From positions 1-57,318 of the forward strand of contig JAJQAY010000112.1 of the NCBI GenBank assembly GCA_021203515.1: DNA of 57,318 nt, written 5' to 3'. Below the pieces are notes generated by a model. That model searched no databases, was not told the DNA's origin, and saw only the letters and a program-made list of their open reading frames with translations. Each line of letters opens with the position of its first letter. Positions within the stretch are counted from its first letter, which is position 1. A program made the translations under genes and the position numbers. This stretch comes from Bacteroides sp. (lineage in GTDB: Bacteria > Bacteroidota > Bacteroidia > Bacteroidales > Bacteroidaceae). Shown here in pieces: positions 36,267 to 45,970 of this stretch.

Positions 36267-38657
36267 TCAATCTTCAAAATGTATCCGTACCTTCCCATAG
36301 AACGCCCGCCCCGCCTTTTGCAGGCTGAAGTTGTCGTACAGGTTCTCATTCGTGAAGTTGCGGCACTCGAAGGAGAGGCTGTAGCGTCCGTTCTTCAAGC
36401 TATAGCTCAAGGCCAGGTTGTGGGAGAACTGATCGGGCACAATGTAATCGCTATTCTTGCCGATGGCTTGCGAATAATACGAGAAGCTGTGCATATATTG
36501 GTTATCGTAAGTCACGGTGAGCGCATTGCCCTTCTTCCCCAGGTCGCGCCAGTAGAAGTTCACGTCGAAATCGGCAAAACGGTAAGGCACGTTCGGTATG
36601 CGCGACTTATATCCGAGGTTCTCCACCGCATGACCGGTACTTCCGATTTGTGTCTTCTCATCATCACGCACGTTCATCTGCGTATAGTTTCCGCCCACGC
36701 TCAACCAGCGACCCAGACCGTAGCGCACCGACACGTTATATCCTTTCGTCAGCACCTTGCCGTAGTTGGTATAGGCAGCGCCTTCCTTTCCGCCACTCAA
36801 ATCCTGGATATTTCGCTGAATGTAGTCCTTCGTATTGCGATATACCACTCCGCCTTCCACGTAGACGGAATGCACACCGAAGTTCCCGGAGTAACTCAAG
36901 TTCAGGTTGACGTTGTCGCTATTCTCCGGGCGGATACCTACATCGCCCGTCTCCAGGTCTTCGTCACCGAACATCTCTTCGATGGTAGGCAGTCGATAAG
37001 CTTTCTCATAAGAGAGCTTTGCCTGCAAGCCGGGCAGCAGGAAGTAAGTTCCGGCAGCGCCATACCCCCACGAGTCGACCGTGCGGCTGGTACGCACGAA
37101 GTTACTGCTCGTTCCGTCTTCGGCAATGGGCCCTGCCACGTATTGGCGGTAGTACTTGCCGAATGCCGAGAAGTTCCACCGATCGGAAGGCATCAGCCGA
37201 TAGGACAGGCCGGAAATGTTCTTGCGGGTCTGCTTGGAGATGGCGTCTTTCTGCTCCTCCACGGCAAGCAGCGAAGCGTTGTCGCGCTGGAAAGCGCTCA
37301 GCACGTGGTTGAAGGTGAGCATGTGCACCCGGGCAATGCGATAGTTCAGGGTCAGCGTACCGTTCCAGTTGTCATTGTCGGCACGCGAGTATTGGCGCGA
37401 CTGCTCGCCGGGGGTGTTCAGCGGATGCTTCTCTCCACGCCAGTTATATTCATAGCGGGCGGTGTCCACATTGGTGGTGGCATTGCGGTTGTAGTTGGCG
37501 GTCAGCACGGCATCAAGACCTTTAATCAGAAGATTGCGCTTGGCGTACTCCACCGACGGCATCAGCGAATGTCCCCGGCGGTGCTTCTCTCCAAATACCG
37601 TCTTCTGCCGCACGCCCGTCTGTATCTCCTTGTACATATGAGAATAGGTGAAGCCGAACATCAGCCGGTCCGCCCAACTCTTGTCCACGAGGCCGGCTTT
37701 GGCTACGACTGCTTCATTATGGTAAGTATCGTTGAAGCGCTTCACGCGGTACTTCTCGCTTTCGTTGAAGCTGCCCGTTTCGAAGTTCTTCACCGGGGCA
37801 TCCACGTAGTAGTCATTGTCCGAGTAGTTCTGAAAAGCATTGACTTCATACGTGAAACCGTTCTTGAATGTCCGCCCGAAGTTCACATATGACTTATGCG
37901 TATTGAACGACCCGTAGGAGTAGGAAGCATCCAGAAACCACTTCCGGCGCTTCTTATTAGTAACGATGTTGATGACACCACCGATGGCATCGGTGCCGAA
38001 GCCTACGGGCACCACCCCCTTATACACCTCGATGCGGTCGGCAAAGCTCACGGGGATATTGTTCAGTCCGAACGAGCTTCCCACGCCTTCCTGCGGCACT
38101 CCGTCGACAAACACCTTGACATGCTTCCCGCTGAAACCGTCCAGCATCAACTGCATGTCCGACCCTACTCCGCCTGCTTCGCGCAGCTTCATGCCCGGCG
38201 CCTTGGTCAGCGCATCGCTCAGGTTCTTCGTGGTGTTCTGCAGCTCTTTCGTATCGACCGCCACCGCGTTGAAAGCCGACCGCTTTATCCGGCTCACCCC
38301 GGTGGAGACGATGGTAACCTCGTCCAGTTGCTGGGTTTCGGGGGTAATCGTTACATTCAGTTTCGTCCGCTGTCCGTCCGTCAGCTTCACGGCTTTCTCC
38401 ACCGTCCGATAGCCCACGGCCGAAACGACCAGCGTATAGTCGCCCGCCGGAGCATTCAAGTGATAGATACCTTCCAGGTTGGTGGTTCCGCCATGACTGG
38501 TTCCTTTCAGATAGACGGTTGCGAAATCCACCGTTTCCTTCTCCGTGGAGAAGACTTTGCCGGAGAGCATTGCCCGCCCGTGCCGCTGCGCATAGGCAGA
38601 AGCGGACGTCAGCAAAAGGAGAAATAAGAGGAGTGATGTAAATGCTTTTGTTTTCAA
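36267..38657 (-). CDS. xusA: TonB-dependent outer-membrane receptor (XusA-like)
   Basis: A 796-residue beta-barrel receptor that would take up ferric siderophores across the outer membrane. Signal peptide ends AYAQ. Residues about 28-110 are a carboxypeptidase-regulatory-like domain (GKVFSTEKETVDFATVYLKG), followed by the plug (TIVSTGVSR, NLSDALTKAPGMKLREAGG, VFVDGVPQEG, GGVINIVT) and a 22-strand barrel ending in an aromatic-rich C-terminus (VRIHFED). No SusD partner follows, which sets it apart from glycan receptors. The start is TTG; no in-frame ATG lies nearby. Gene order matches xusABC. An inverted repeat covers the start region. Confidence 0.88.
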   Translation of the reverse strand: MKTKAFTSLLLFLLLLTSASAYAQRHGRAMLSGKVFSTEKETVDFATVYLKGTSHGGTTNLEGIYHLNAPAGDYTLVVSAVGYRTVEKAVKLTDGQRTKLNVTITPETQQLDEVTIVSTGVSRIKRSAFNAVAVDTKELQNTTKNLSDALTKAPGMKLREAGGVGSDMQLMLDGFSGKHVKVFVDGVPQEGVGSSFGLNNIPVSFADRIEVYKGVVPVGFGTDAIGGVINIVTNKKRRKWFLDASYSYGSFNTHKSYVNFGRTFKNGFTYEVNAFQNYSDNDYYVDAPVKNFETGSFNESEKYRVKRFNDTYHNEAVVAKAGLVDKSWADRLMFGFTYSHMYKEIQTGVRQKTVFGEKHRRGHSLMPSVEYAKRNLLIKGLDAVLTANYNRNATTNVDTARYEYNWRGEKHPLNTPGEQSRQYSRADNDNWNGTLTLNYRIARVHMLTFNHVLSAFQRDNASLLAVEEQKDAISKQTRKNISGLSYRLMPSDRWNFSAFGKYYRQYVAGPIAEDGTSSNFVRTSRTVDSWGYGAAGTYFLLPGLQAKLSYEKAYRLPTIEEMFGDEDLETGDVGIRPENSDNVNLNLSYSGNFGVHSVYVEGGVVYRNTKDYIQRNIQDLSGGKEGAAYTNYGKVLTKGYNVSVRYGLGRWLSVGGNYTQMNVRDDEKTQIGSTGHAVENLGYKSRIPNVPYRFADFDVNFYWRDLGKKGNALTVTYDNQYMHSFSYYSQAIGKNSDYIVPDQFSHNLALSYSLKNGRYSLSFECRNFTNENLYDNFSLQKAGRAFYGKVRIHFED

Positions 38658-38709
38658 TTTATAATGACTTTTGTGTGGTTACTAATCTCACCGCAAAGGT
38701 CATTATAAA
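38658..38709 (-). promoter_or_regulatory. Inverted repeat at the xusA promoter and start
   Basis: TTTATAATGACTTTTG (38658-38673) and CAAAGGTCATTATAAA (38694-38709) pair at 15 of 16 positions. On the minus strand the outer arm carries GACCTTTG, close to a -7 element, and the inner arm touches the TTG start codon. The ATAATGA half-site recalls a Fur box. Either an operator or an mRNA hairpin over the ribosome site is possible. Confidence 0.5.
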
Positions 38710-38833
38710 ATGAAAACTGCACAATCGCATATTGTAGGTAATTGTGCCGGGCCTTTTCCGATAGTTGCCACACCTGCAATCGCTATTGATAGGTATATTC
38801 GGCAACTAAGAAAGAAAAAGAAAGGGAACGGGA

Positions 38834-39289
38834 CTACTCGCAGTTCATCAACCGATGCTCCGCCATCGCCTCACACTTCGTGCCGGGGCGTCCGTAGTTG
38901 GCATACGGATAGATGGAGATGCCGCCGCGCGGTGTAAAGAGGCCCGTCACCTCGATATACTTGGGGTTCATCAGGCGGATAAGGTCTTTCATGATGATGT
39001 TGACGCAGTCTTCATGGAAGGCGCCATGATTGCGGAAGCTGAAAAGATAGAGTTTCAGGCTCTTGCTTTCCACCATTTTGATGTCGGGGATGTAGCAGAT
39101 ACGTATTTCGGCAAAGTCCGGCTGCCCGGTGATGGGGCACAGACTGGTGAACTCGGGGCAGTTGAAATGTACCCAATAGTCGTTGCCGGGATGCTTGTTG
39201 TCGAACGCTTCCAATACTTCGGGAGCATAGTCCTGTCGGTATTCGGTCTTTCCTCCCAAGAGGGAGAGTTGGTTTTTCAGTTCATTCAT
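38834..39289 (-). CDS. queF: NADPH-dependent 7-cyano-7-deazaguanine reductase
   Basis: Reduces preQ0 to preQ1 in queuosine synthesis. The 151-residue unimodular QueF has the catalytic Cys in [21 protein letters not shown] and the family motif [16 protein letters not shown], plus HEDCVN. It ends the queF-queC-transporter operon, 112 bp after queC. Intact. Confidence 0.95.
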   Translation of the reverse strand: MNELKNQLSLLGGKTEYRQDYAPEVLEAFDNKHPGNDYWVHFNCPEFTSLCPITGQPDFAEIRICYIPDIKMVESKSLKLYLFSFRNHGAFHEDCVNIIMKDLIRLMNPKYIEVTGLFTPRGGISIYPYANYGRPGTKCEAMAEHRLMNCE

Positions 39290-39400
39290 AATGGTCTTTG
39301 TTTTATGGGGAGTATGAATTAAAAGCCTATCAATAGATGATTAAAAGCCTTTTAATTCAAATTCACCCCTATCGTTAGTTATATTCAGTCTGGGAGAAAG

Positions 39401-40059
39401 CTACAATGACTTCGTGGCCAAGTACCGTTCCAGTCCTTCGCGGCGCAACTTGCAGGCCGGACAGTGCCCGCAACCGTCGCCCGGCAGGCCGTTGTAGCAC
39501 GTGAGGGTTTCGTGGCGGACAAGGTCGAGCACGCCCAGTTCGTCGGCCAGCGCCCAGGTTCGGCTTTGTCAATCCACATCAAGGGGGTGCGGAGCACGAA
39601 CTGTTCGTCCATCGCCAGGTTGAGCGTCACGTTGAGCGATTTGATGAAGGCGTCACGGCAGTCGGGGTAACCGCTGAAGTCGGTTTGGGACACTCCGGTG
39701 ACGATGTGGTTAATCCCCCGTTCACGGGCATAGACGGCGGCGATGCTCAGGAAGAAGAGGTTGCGCCCCGGCACGAAGGTGTTCGGGAAGCTGTCGGCAG
39801 GTTTCTCCTGGTCCATAGTCATCGTGGTGTCCGTCAGGGAGTTGTGCCCCAGGCGGCCGATGAAGGAGACGTCCATTGCCTCGAACTCCACATCGGCCTT
39901 GCGGGCTATCTCCCGCGCCAACTCCACTTCCTTCCGGTGCTTCTGCCCGTAGAGGAAGCTCAGTGTATATACTTTCTTAAATTCACGCTTTGCCCAAAAC
40001 AGACAAGTAGTCGAGTCCTGCCCACCGCTGAACACGACCAATGCAGCTTCTTTGTTCAT
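39401..40059 (-). pseudogene. queC: 7-cyano-7-deazaguanine synthase, frameshifted
   Basis: Makes preQ0 from carboxy-deazaguanine and ammonia using ATP. The N-terminal ATP site is present ([13 protein letters not shown]). The frame changes at [10 protein letters not shown] (near 39559), where one A of an AAA is missing; in the neighbouring frame the C-terminus is perfect ([23 protein letters not shown], then the zinc Cys cluster CGHCPACK and [13 protein letters not shown]) up to TAG at 39401. Repaired length is about 219, normal. This is likely sequence error in a conserved gene. It overlaps nothing and follows the transporter by 4 bp. Confidence 0.85.
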
Positions 40060-40063
40060 ATCA

Positions 40064-40744
40064 CTAAAGTTCTTTGATTTTCAATATATTATAGGAAATG
40101 CCTTCGTCATAGACATCGCTCCCGTCTATCCGCTTGATAGCGTTCACCACGCGGATGGTTACCGGAAGTATCAGGACTTCGTACAAGGATTTCAGCACAA
40201 TCTGGATGCACATCATCACCAGCAGTTCGTGCCAGGCAATGATGCCGCCAAAGGTCACGGGGAAGAATATCAGCGAGTCGGCCGTTTCGCCCACCACCGT
40301 CGACCATATGGCTCGGGCGGAGAAGTGTCGCCCGCCGCTAGCCACCTTCATGCGGCTCATCACGTAGGCGTTCAGGAACGAGCCTACGAGGAAGGCCGAC
40401 AGACTGGCGAAGACGATGCGCGGCGCCATGCCGAAGACAAAGTTGAAGTGGGGCGCACCGTCCCAAAACGTTGCGGCAGGCAGTGCCACGGCTATCAGGC
40501 CCAGCATTACCACGAAGAAGTTCATGGCAAAACCACTCCAGATAATGAGGCATGCCTTGCGAAAGCCCCAGACTTCGGCAATGCAGTCGTTGATGATATA
40601 GGAAATGGGGAAGACCAACAGTCCTGCGGTGACGGTAATGCCGAAGACCTGAATGACTTTGGTTTCAAGAAGATTGGCTGCAATCAGGCAGACATTGAAC
40701 AGAATGCCCAGCAGCATAAAAGGTACGGATACTTTTTGCTTCAT
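40064..40744 (-). CDS. Queuosine precursor transporter (YhhQ/QPTR family)
   Basis: A 226-residue inner-membrane protein of about six helices ([24 protein letters not shown] ... [28 protein letters not shown]) typical of the YhhQ family, which imports preQ0 or preQ1. It is the first gene of the queC/queF operon, so the cell would both make and salvage queuosine precursors. Transcription from TATCTTTG (40870-40863 on this strand) leaves a leader of about 115 bases. Confidence 0.88.
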   Translation of the reverse strand: MKQKVSVPFMLLGILFNVCLIAANLLETKVIQVFGITVTAGLLVFPISYIINDCIAEVWGFRKACLIIWSGFAMNFFVVMLGLIAVALPAATFWDGAPHFNFVFGMAPRIVFASLSAFLVGSFLNAYVMSRMKVASGGRHFSARAIWSTVVGETADSLIFFPVTFGGIIAWHELLVMMCIQIVLKSLYEVLILPVTIRVVNAIKRIDGSDVYDEGISYNILKIKEL

Positions 40745-40862
40745 ACTCCTGTTTTTTTACGTGGTGTTCTAGAATACATGACCGCTATTCACGGCATCAT
40801 AACATGTACAATTTACCAGGTACAATGTACAATTCGAAAGTTGTATCCGGTAAATGTGGCGG

Positions 40863-40870
40863 CAAAGATA
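40863..40870 (-). promoter_or_regulatory. -7 element of the queuosine operon
   Basis: CAAAGATA on the plus strand reads TATCTTTG on the minus strand. Between it and the ATG at 40744 the leader has two TGTACAAT-like blocks and no clear terminator. Confidence 0.5.
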
Positions 40871-40903
40871 CAATAAGATTTTCAGACTGACAAGAAATAA
40901 TTT

Positions 40904-40964
40904 CACCACAGATTACACAGATTTTATTCTTTATAATCTGTGTTAATCTGTGTAATCTGTGGTG
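40904..40964. repeat. CACCACAGATTACAC-type palindromic repeat, perfect 20-bp arms
   Basis: Arms 40904-40923 and 40945-40964 are exact inverted copies (CACCACAGATTACACAGATT). Same family as 8759-8839. It separates the queuosine operon promoter from the GH123-like gene end. Confidence 0.8.
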
Positions 40965-40974
40965 AGCTAGTATC

Positions 40975-42651
40975 TTACTTCGAATTGAGGTATCCGTTGA
41001 TATTCTTGATACTCTTCTGCATATTGCCGCTATTCAGCTTGCCATAAGCAAACGGCTGCAACAACTTGCGGATGCTGCGTACACGGCGTTCGTCGGTCTT
41101 CAACTGTTGTATCTTCTCGAACATCTGTATGCCCTCTATCAGTTTCTCGAAGCGAGCCGACGTGCCGTTCTCCGGATAAACCAGATAGGTATCGCCTCCT
41201 GCCCAGGCAGTGAAGCGGCTGTCCTCGCAAGGAGACTCCACCCAACTGTTATAGGCCCAACGCAAATATCCGTCCAAATCGCGCTGCTCGGCTATCAGGC
41301 CGAAGGCACTGGCCTCAATGGGTTGGGAGAAAGTAAATGTATTGGGATAGACCTCCGTGCAGCAGGTGTAGAAAGTCGTAATCTTGCCATTTGCACGACG
41401 CGCCTCCACTACTCCCTCCGGATATTGGTCGTAGTATCCGATGCAGTAGTCGTAGATTTCATCATCCAGCTCTTTATGATAGTATCCCGCCAGGGAAATC
41501 TTGAAGTCCGGGTCGGCTTTCCTTATCACCCGCAAGGCGGCATTCATGCTCTCCACCGGGCGCTCGTCCATAGCGATAATCGCATTCCCGAACCAACCTT
41601 TCGCCTTGAGATGGGATGCAAAAGCCGTCAGCTTCGACATCCAGTAATCATCGAAGCCGGGGTCGTTTACGTTGAACTTGCGGTCGACCATGGCATTGTC
41701 GGCCTGGTCGTAGTAGCGGAAGGTCAAATCCCAGGGGATGACGGAGTAGCAGTAGATGTAGGGCCCTACACCGCAGGACATCATAAACTCTACCCAACGG
41801 TCGAACAGCGTGAAGTCATACGTCCACGTGCCGTCCACACGGCGGACTTCGGTAATCATATTACGGAAATAATCATAGGTCTGTCCGTTCCAGGGCTTGT
41901 GGGTGATGCTTGCGGTGATTCCACGCTGTCCCGCCTTGGCCAGACGCTCCATCAGGGGACGCATGGCCTCGAAATGCTCCTTGCTCCACAACGGAACTCC
42001 CGCCACACGGGCCACGGCAAAGGGATTTTGCCACAAGTCGAGGTGGAATTTCTGCTGACCGGCTTCGGGCAGCGTGCGGTCTATCACGCGGATGGAATAA
42101 GAGAGGGTTTGGGGTTCGCTCTGCGAGCTCTTCACTTCTACCGTGCCTTTGTAAAGTCCCGGTGCGGCATCGCGCGGAACATCGAAAGTTATCCATACCG
42201 GGCGAACGGTGTTGGGTTCGTAGGCGATGGACGTTATCGGCTGTATCCGGTCTGCTACCAGCAGAGAGTCGTACATCGTCTTGTCCGGGCGGTATCCGCA
42301 ACCACCCTTGCCGTCTTTGTTCAATTCGTCCGTCATGACGTAGCGCATGAAGCCGGTGCTCGTAGCGTCCACCCAACGGGTTCCTTCGGGTTCGGTGATG
42401 GAAAAGCTGAGTTCGCCCTCTGAGGCAGCAGACCACAGCAGCAGTTTGGCATGCAGACGTTCGCCGCGCCAGGCCATCAGTGCCTGCTGCTTCAGCAAGC
42501 CGGAAGCGGGCGGGCATTCAAATTTGCCGACATGATAGTCGGTAGTACTCCAGGTTACATTCAGTTTTTCTGCTGGTCGCGCAGTGGCTGTTGCCGTGCA
42601 AAGATTGCCAAACAGGAATAATAAAAGAAGTAGATGAAAGGTTCTTTTCAT
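40975..42651 (-). CDS. GH123-like (DUF4091) glycoside hydrolase
   Basis: A secreted protein of 558 residues. Signal peptide ends TATA/RPAEK. An N-terminal beta-sandwich (about 30-190) leads to a (beta-alpha)8-like domain with the adjacent Asp-Glu pair in IIAMDERPVESM, the catalytic signature of GH123 N-acetyl-beta-galactosaminidases, and WAYNSW near the end. It may act on host or microbial amino-sugar glycans. CAAATATA (42684-42691) is TATATTTG on this strand, 33 bases before the start. DUF4091 proteins of unknown activity are the alternative. Confidence 0.75.
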   Translation of the reverse strand: MKRTFHLLLLLFLFGNLCTATATARPAEKLNVTWSTTDYHVGKFECPPASGLLKQQALMAWRGERLHAKLLLWSAASEGELSFSITEPEGTRWVDATSTGFMRYVMTDELNKDGKGGCGYRPDKTMYDSLLVADRIQPITSIAYEPNTVRPVWITFDVPRDAAPGLYKGTVEVKSSQSEPQTLSYSIRVIDRTLPEAGQQKFHLDLWQNPFAVARVAGVPLWSKEHFEAMRPLMERLAKAGQRGITASITHKPWNGQTYDYFRNMITEVRRVDGTWTYDFTLFDRWVEFMMSCGVGPYIYCYSVIPWDLTFRYYDQADNAMVDRKFNVNDPGFDDYWMSKLTAFASHLKAKGWFGNAIIAMDERPVESMNAALRVIRKADPDFKISLAGYYHKELDDEIYDYCIGYYDQYPEGVVEARRANGKITTFYTCCTEVYPNTFTFSQPIEASAFGLIAEQRDLDGYLRWAYNSWVESPCEDSRFTAWAGGDTYLVYPENGTSARFEKLIEGIQMFEKIQQLKTDERRVRSIRKLLQPFAYGKLNSGNMQKSIKNINGYLNSK

Positions 42652-42844
42652 AATATATTAAGTTATTGTTCAAAGTCACTGCACAAATATAGGGAAGAGT
42701 TGTCTCTCTGCCAAATTCTATTCTAAAAAGATGTGACACAACCTCGATTTTGACTATAGCAACGAAACTATAAATTTTCTCCCCCGCCTCAACCTTTTCC
42801 CATCCGCGTTGTTCAACGAAGGAATTCACCAAAACCTAACTTAA

Positions 42845-44124
42845 ATGAAAACAATCTTAAAAACAATGTTTCTGATGTGCGCCGCCGGGCTGTCAACGTC
42901 TGCAGCCCACGCACAAAAAAAGTGATTATCGAAGACGAGTCCAAGGGAGTAGTCATGGTTACCATCGACAAAGCGGGCGACGAGATTATCCGCATTATGA
43001 ACGAGTCGCAACTGCCCTACATCCACGACCCGCAGGCGCCGCGCTTCCTGCTGATGGACAAGCAGGGGAAGTTTGCACTGGGTATAGGCGGCTATGTGCG
43101 CGCCACGGCCGAGTATGACTTCGGCGGTATTGTGGATAACATAGACTTTATCCCCGCCTACATCCCCAACGGAAGTAAAATCAAGAACCAGTTTCAGATG
43201 GATGCCAGCACTTCCACCATCTTCCTGAAACTAGTGGGACACACCCGGTTGCTGGGCGACTTTGTGGTCTACACCGCCGGCAACTTCCGCGACGGCAGCA
43301 ACAAGGGCTTCCAACTGCGCAATGCTTATGTATCTTTCCGCAACGTAACGGTGGGCTATTCCTATGGTGGCTTTATGGACTTGGCTGCAATGCCCTCCAC
43401 CATCGACTATCAGGGGCCTAACGGAGCCGCCTTCTATCGTTCCACGCAACTGGGCTATACGTATAAAGGGTTGAAGAACTTCCGCTTCCACGCCTCCATC
43501 GAAGCGCCCGCCGTGGACGGAACCACCAACAGCGACCTGAGCATCGCCCAGCAACGTATGCCGGACTTCACCGCCTATGCGCAATACGGATGGAACAGTC
43601 GCAGCCACTTCCGTGTGGGCGGACTTGTCCGCAGCATGACGTACACAAGCGAGGAGAGGGACAAAGCCTCTGCCGTCACGGGCTATGGCGTGCAGGCTTC
43701 CACCACGTTCAGTCTGACTAAGAAATGGCAGGTTTTCGGGCAGGCAACTTACGGGAAGGGTATCGGACAATATCTGAATGATATAAGTAACCTGAATGTG
43801 GACATCGTGCCCGGCCCCGAGAAAGAAGGGAAAATGCAGGCATTGCCCATGCTTGGCTGGTTTGCAGGACTGCAATATAACATCTGCCCGAAGGTGTTTC
43901 TGTCCGGCACTTACAGTACGTCCCGCCTCTACTCCGACCACGGTTATCCCACGGACGAGCCTGCCATGTATCGCTACGGACAGTATCTTGTAGCCAACAT
44001 GTTCTGGAGTGTCACCCCGAACATGCAGGTAGGAGCCGAATATCTGCGTGGCTGGCGCACCAATTTCGACGATGCCACCCATCATGCCAACCGGATGAAT
44101 TTGTTGGTACAATATTCATTCTAA
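42845..44124 (+). pseudogene. DcaP-like outer-membrane porin, frameshifted in signal region
   Basis: A beta-barrel porin of about 426 residues. ATG 42845 gives signal peptide MKTILKTMFLMCAAGLSTSAAHAQKK and then TGA; adding one A to the A7 run at 42915-42921 continues it into VIIEDESKGVVMVTIDKAGDE and the barrel (FALGIGGYVRATAEYDFGG, repeated strands ending LLVQYSF). The C-terminal Phe is typical of outer-membrane proteins. The family (DcaP/OprP-like) forms substrate channels. The long frame alone would lack the signal peptide. Sequence error in the run is likely. Confidence 0.75.
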
Positions 44125-44140
44125 GCCCTATAAAAGCGGA

Positions 44141-44179
44141 GAAGCCGTCTCTCAAGCATCACTGCTTGAAGACGGCTTC
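44141..44179. terminator. Bidirectional terminator between porin and FadL-type genes
   Basis: GAAGCCGTCT + CAAGCA and TGCTTGA + AGACGGCTTC form a strong stem (44141-44158 and 44163-44179) with a 4-base loop between two converging genes. Confidence 0.75.
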
Positions 44180-44208
44180 TTACATATATATAAATTGGAT
44201 TGTGAAGA

Positions 44209-45557
44209 TTAGAACTTATAGTCAATGCTAAGCCCGAATACCTTGTTGGTACGGCTATATACATTTGTACCACTCAATCCCGTACCGTTATAGTTTTGGG
44301 ACGTTTTGGTATAGTCGTCATAGTTAGTCCACATATAACCCACGTTCAGATTAGCTTTTTCCGTCAATTTCAACTTAGCTCCGACACCCAGGGTATAAGA
44401 GTCGCAAGAGAAACTGGTATCACTCTGATAGTCGTCCGACAATCCATAATCCGTAATCTGCCCACCGCAGCTCAGTGTCAGTTGCTTGGTTACGTCCCAT
44501 TCGATACCTGCCAGATACTCATTGGTTCCTTTCGTCAGGAACTTCTGTTTGCCGTTCGCCATACCTGCACTCTTGTCATCAAAGAAGTGATATTCTACAG
44601 ATGCACGCAGCACAGGAAGGAACTCGTAGGAAGCCGCCACGGAAAGCATGGAAGGTATGTCGTTCGAAGTATTCACACCGTCTTTATAGGGGCCTACCAA
44701 GCCCTCTGCCTCTGGCTCATAATCCAGTTTATTGGTTTTATTCTCAATATTCATGTTAGTCATGAACTCATACTTGGCTCCAAAATTCAACTTGCTCCAT
44801 TTCATATCCACGCCTATCACCGGAGTCAGTCCCCAACCTGTCTGGTCGCAATCCAACGCCAGATGCATCAAGGTCGTATCGCTCGCTTTAGCAGTCAGGA
44901 AGCCTTCATAACCACCCGTGAAGTAGTTCATACGTCCACCCGCAAAAGCCGAAAGCCACTCATTAATTTTATAAGTCAGCCCAACTGCACGGAGTAAATG
45001 TATTGCCTCCCGTCCATAGCGCTAAGGATACTATACTTGTCAGGAGTCATTATCGGCCCACCTTATGCCACTCCCACCAAACTTTTCTGGAATATGCCTA
45101 CCATAGCAGCCGCCTCGAACATAGGCAGACCGTCGTCGAACGACGCCTTTCCTCCACCACCGGTGATGGCAAAGAAACCGGAGATAGTCCAGTCGCCCTT
45201 TTTATAGGCGGCAAACAAACTGGGGATGACTGGTGCGGCAGCTTTTCCTTCGTAATACTTGGAGTAAGGTTTAACGGTAGGTTTTGTTCCGTCCAGTCCG
45301 CTATATGTCAAGAAGTTGGCATCAATATCTCTCGTTTGGAAAGCACTCTGAATACTCAAAGATACATGGAAACCGTCGTTCGGCAAGAAAGCCAAACCTG
45401 CCGGATTGGACAAAGCACAGTCTATTTCGGTAGTGGCACCACGAGACAGCATACGAAGAAAAGCAGCGTGTTGATTGGTATTCGTCAGGAGACCTCCTGC
45501 GAAAGTTGGGATTGAAACGATTAACATCACAATGCTAATCAAGGAAAATTTTCTCAT
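44209..45557 (-). pseudogene. OmpP1/FadL-family outer-membrane transporter, stop and frameshift
   Basis: An outer-membrane protein of about 449 codons. Signal peptide MRKFSLISIVMLIVSIPTFAG; the early hatch-like N-terminus GGLLTNTNQHAAFLRMLSRGATTEIDCALSNPAGL is classic for the OmpP1/FadL/TodX family of hydrophobic-compound channels. A TAA at 45063-45065 ends the first piece (SLVGVA*GGPIMTPDKYSI continues in frame), and one base is missing near 44980 (VQLG then LTYKINEWLSAFAGGRMNYF). The last piece ends FGLSIDYKF. One substitution and one indel together suggest real decay. CAAAGGTA at 45584 is TACCTTTG on this strand. Confidence 0.8.
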
Positions 45558-45768
45558 CTAAATCATTTTTTATTGTTTCGGGGCAAAGGTACAATAATAT
45601 TGCGCATAAGGAACTGTTTCGTGTGTTTAATTTGTGCGGGAAGACGAAATTAATTGAAAATATCAATAGTTTCCATTGAAACGATTAAGGTTAGCAAGTA
45701 AATGGGAATTTAGCGGGCAGAATTCCCTTCCTCGCCTCCCTACCTTTCTTACCTCTCCTACCATCAAT

Positions 45769-45834
45769 GCACAAGATGGCATCTTGTGTTGTATAAGATG
45801 GCATCTTGTGTTGCTCAAGATGGCATCTTGTGCA
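45769..45834. repeat. 22-bp tandem palindromic array A (three units)
   Basis: Units start at 45769, 45791 and 45813, exactly 22 bases apart. Each contains AAGATGGCATCTT, a palindrome about a central G, flanked by variable 2-3 base ends and TGTG. It lies 137 bp before the dehydrogenase gene and 200 bp after the FadL-type start, in a 413-bp gap that also holds promoters of both. A similar 22-bp array is at 56178-56261. Confidence 0.8.
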
Positions 45835-45912
45835 ACGAAGGCATGAGTCTATCACTCCTTATCCTCCGGAGAAGGAGTTGGAAGAACAAAAGGATTATAT
45901 TCTGAACATTAT

Positions 45913-45920
45913 TATCTTTG
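45913..45920 (+). promoter_or_regulatory. -7 element of the D-2-hydroxyacid dehydrogenase gene
   Basis: TATCTTTG, 50 bases before ATG 45971, downstream of repeat array A. Confidence 0.5.
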
Positions 45921-45970
45921 TAGATGTTTAGTTTAGCAAGTAAGAACATCCCTAAAAACTTTAAAGACTC

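Noticed and set aside
36264..37892. 542-codon open frame on the plus strand opposite xusA
   Set aside because: It is the antisense shadow of a real, well-recognised TonB receptor; its product has no signal or domain. The same applies to the 438-codon frame at 41107-42423 opposite the GH123-like gene.
40745..40862. preQ1-I riboswitch before the queuosine transporter
   Set aside because: ACACCACGTAAAAAAACAGGAG resembles the 3' part of such a riboswitch, but no matching P1 and loop 1 could be built upstream.
45769..45834. CRISPR array
   Set aside because: Units are contiguous palindromes with no unique spacers, and no cas genes are near. The same holds for 56178-56261.
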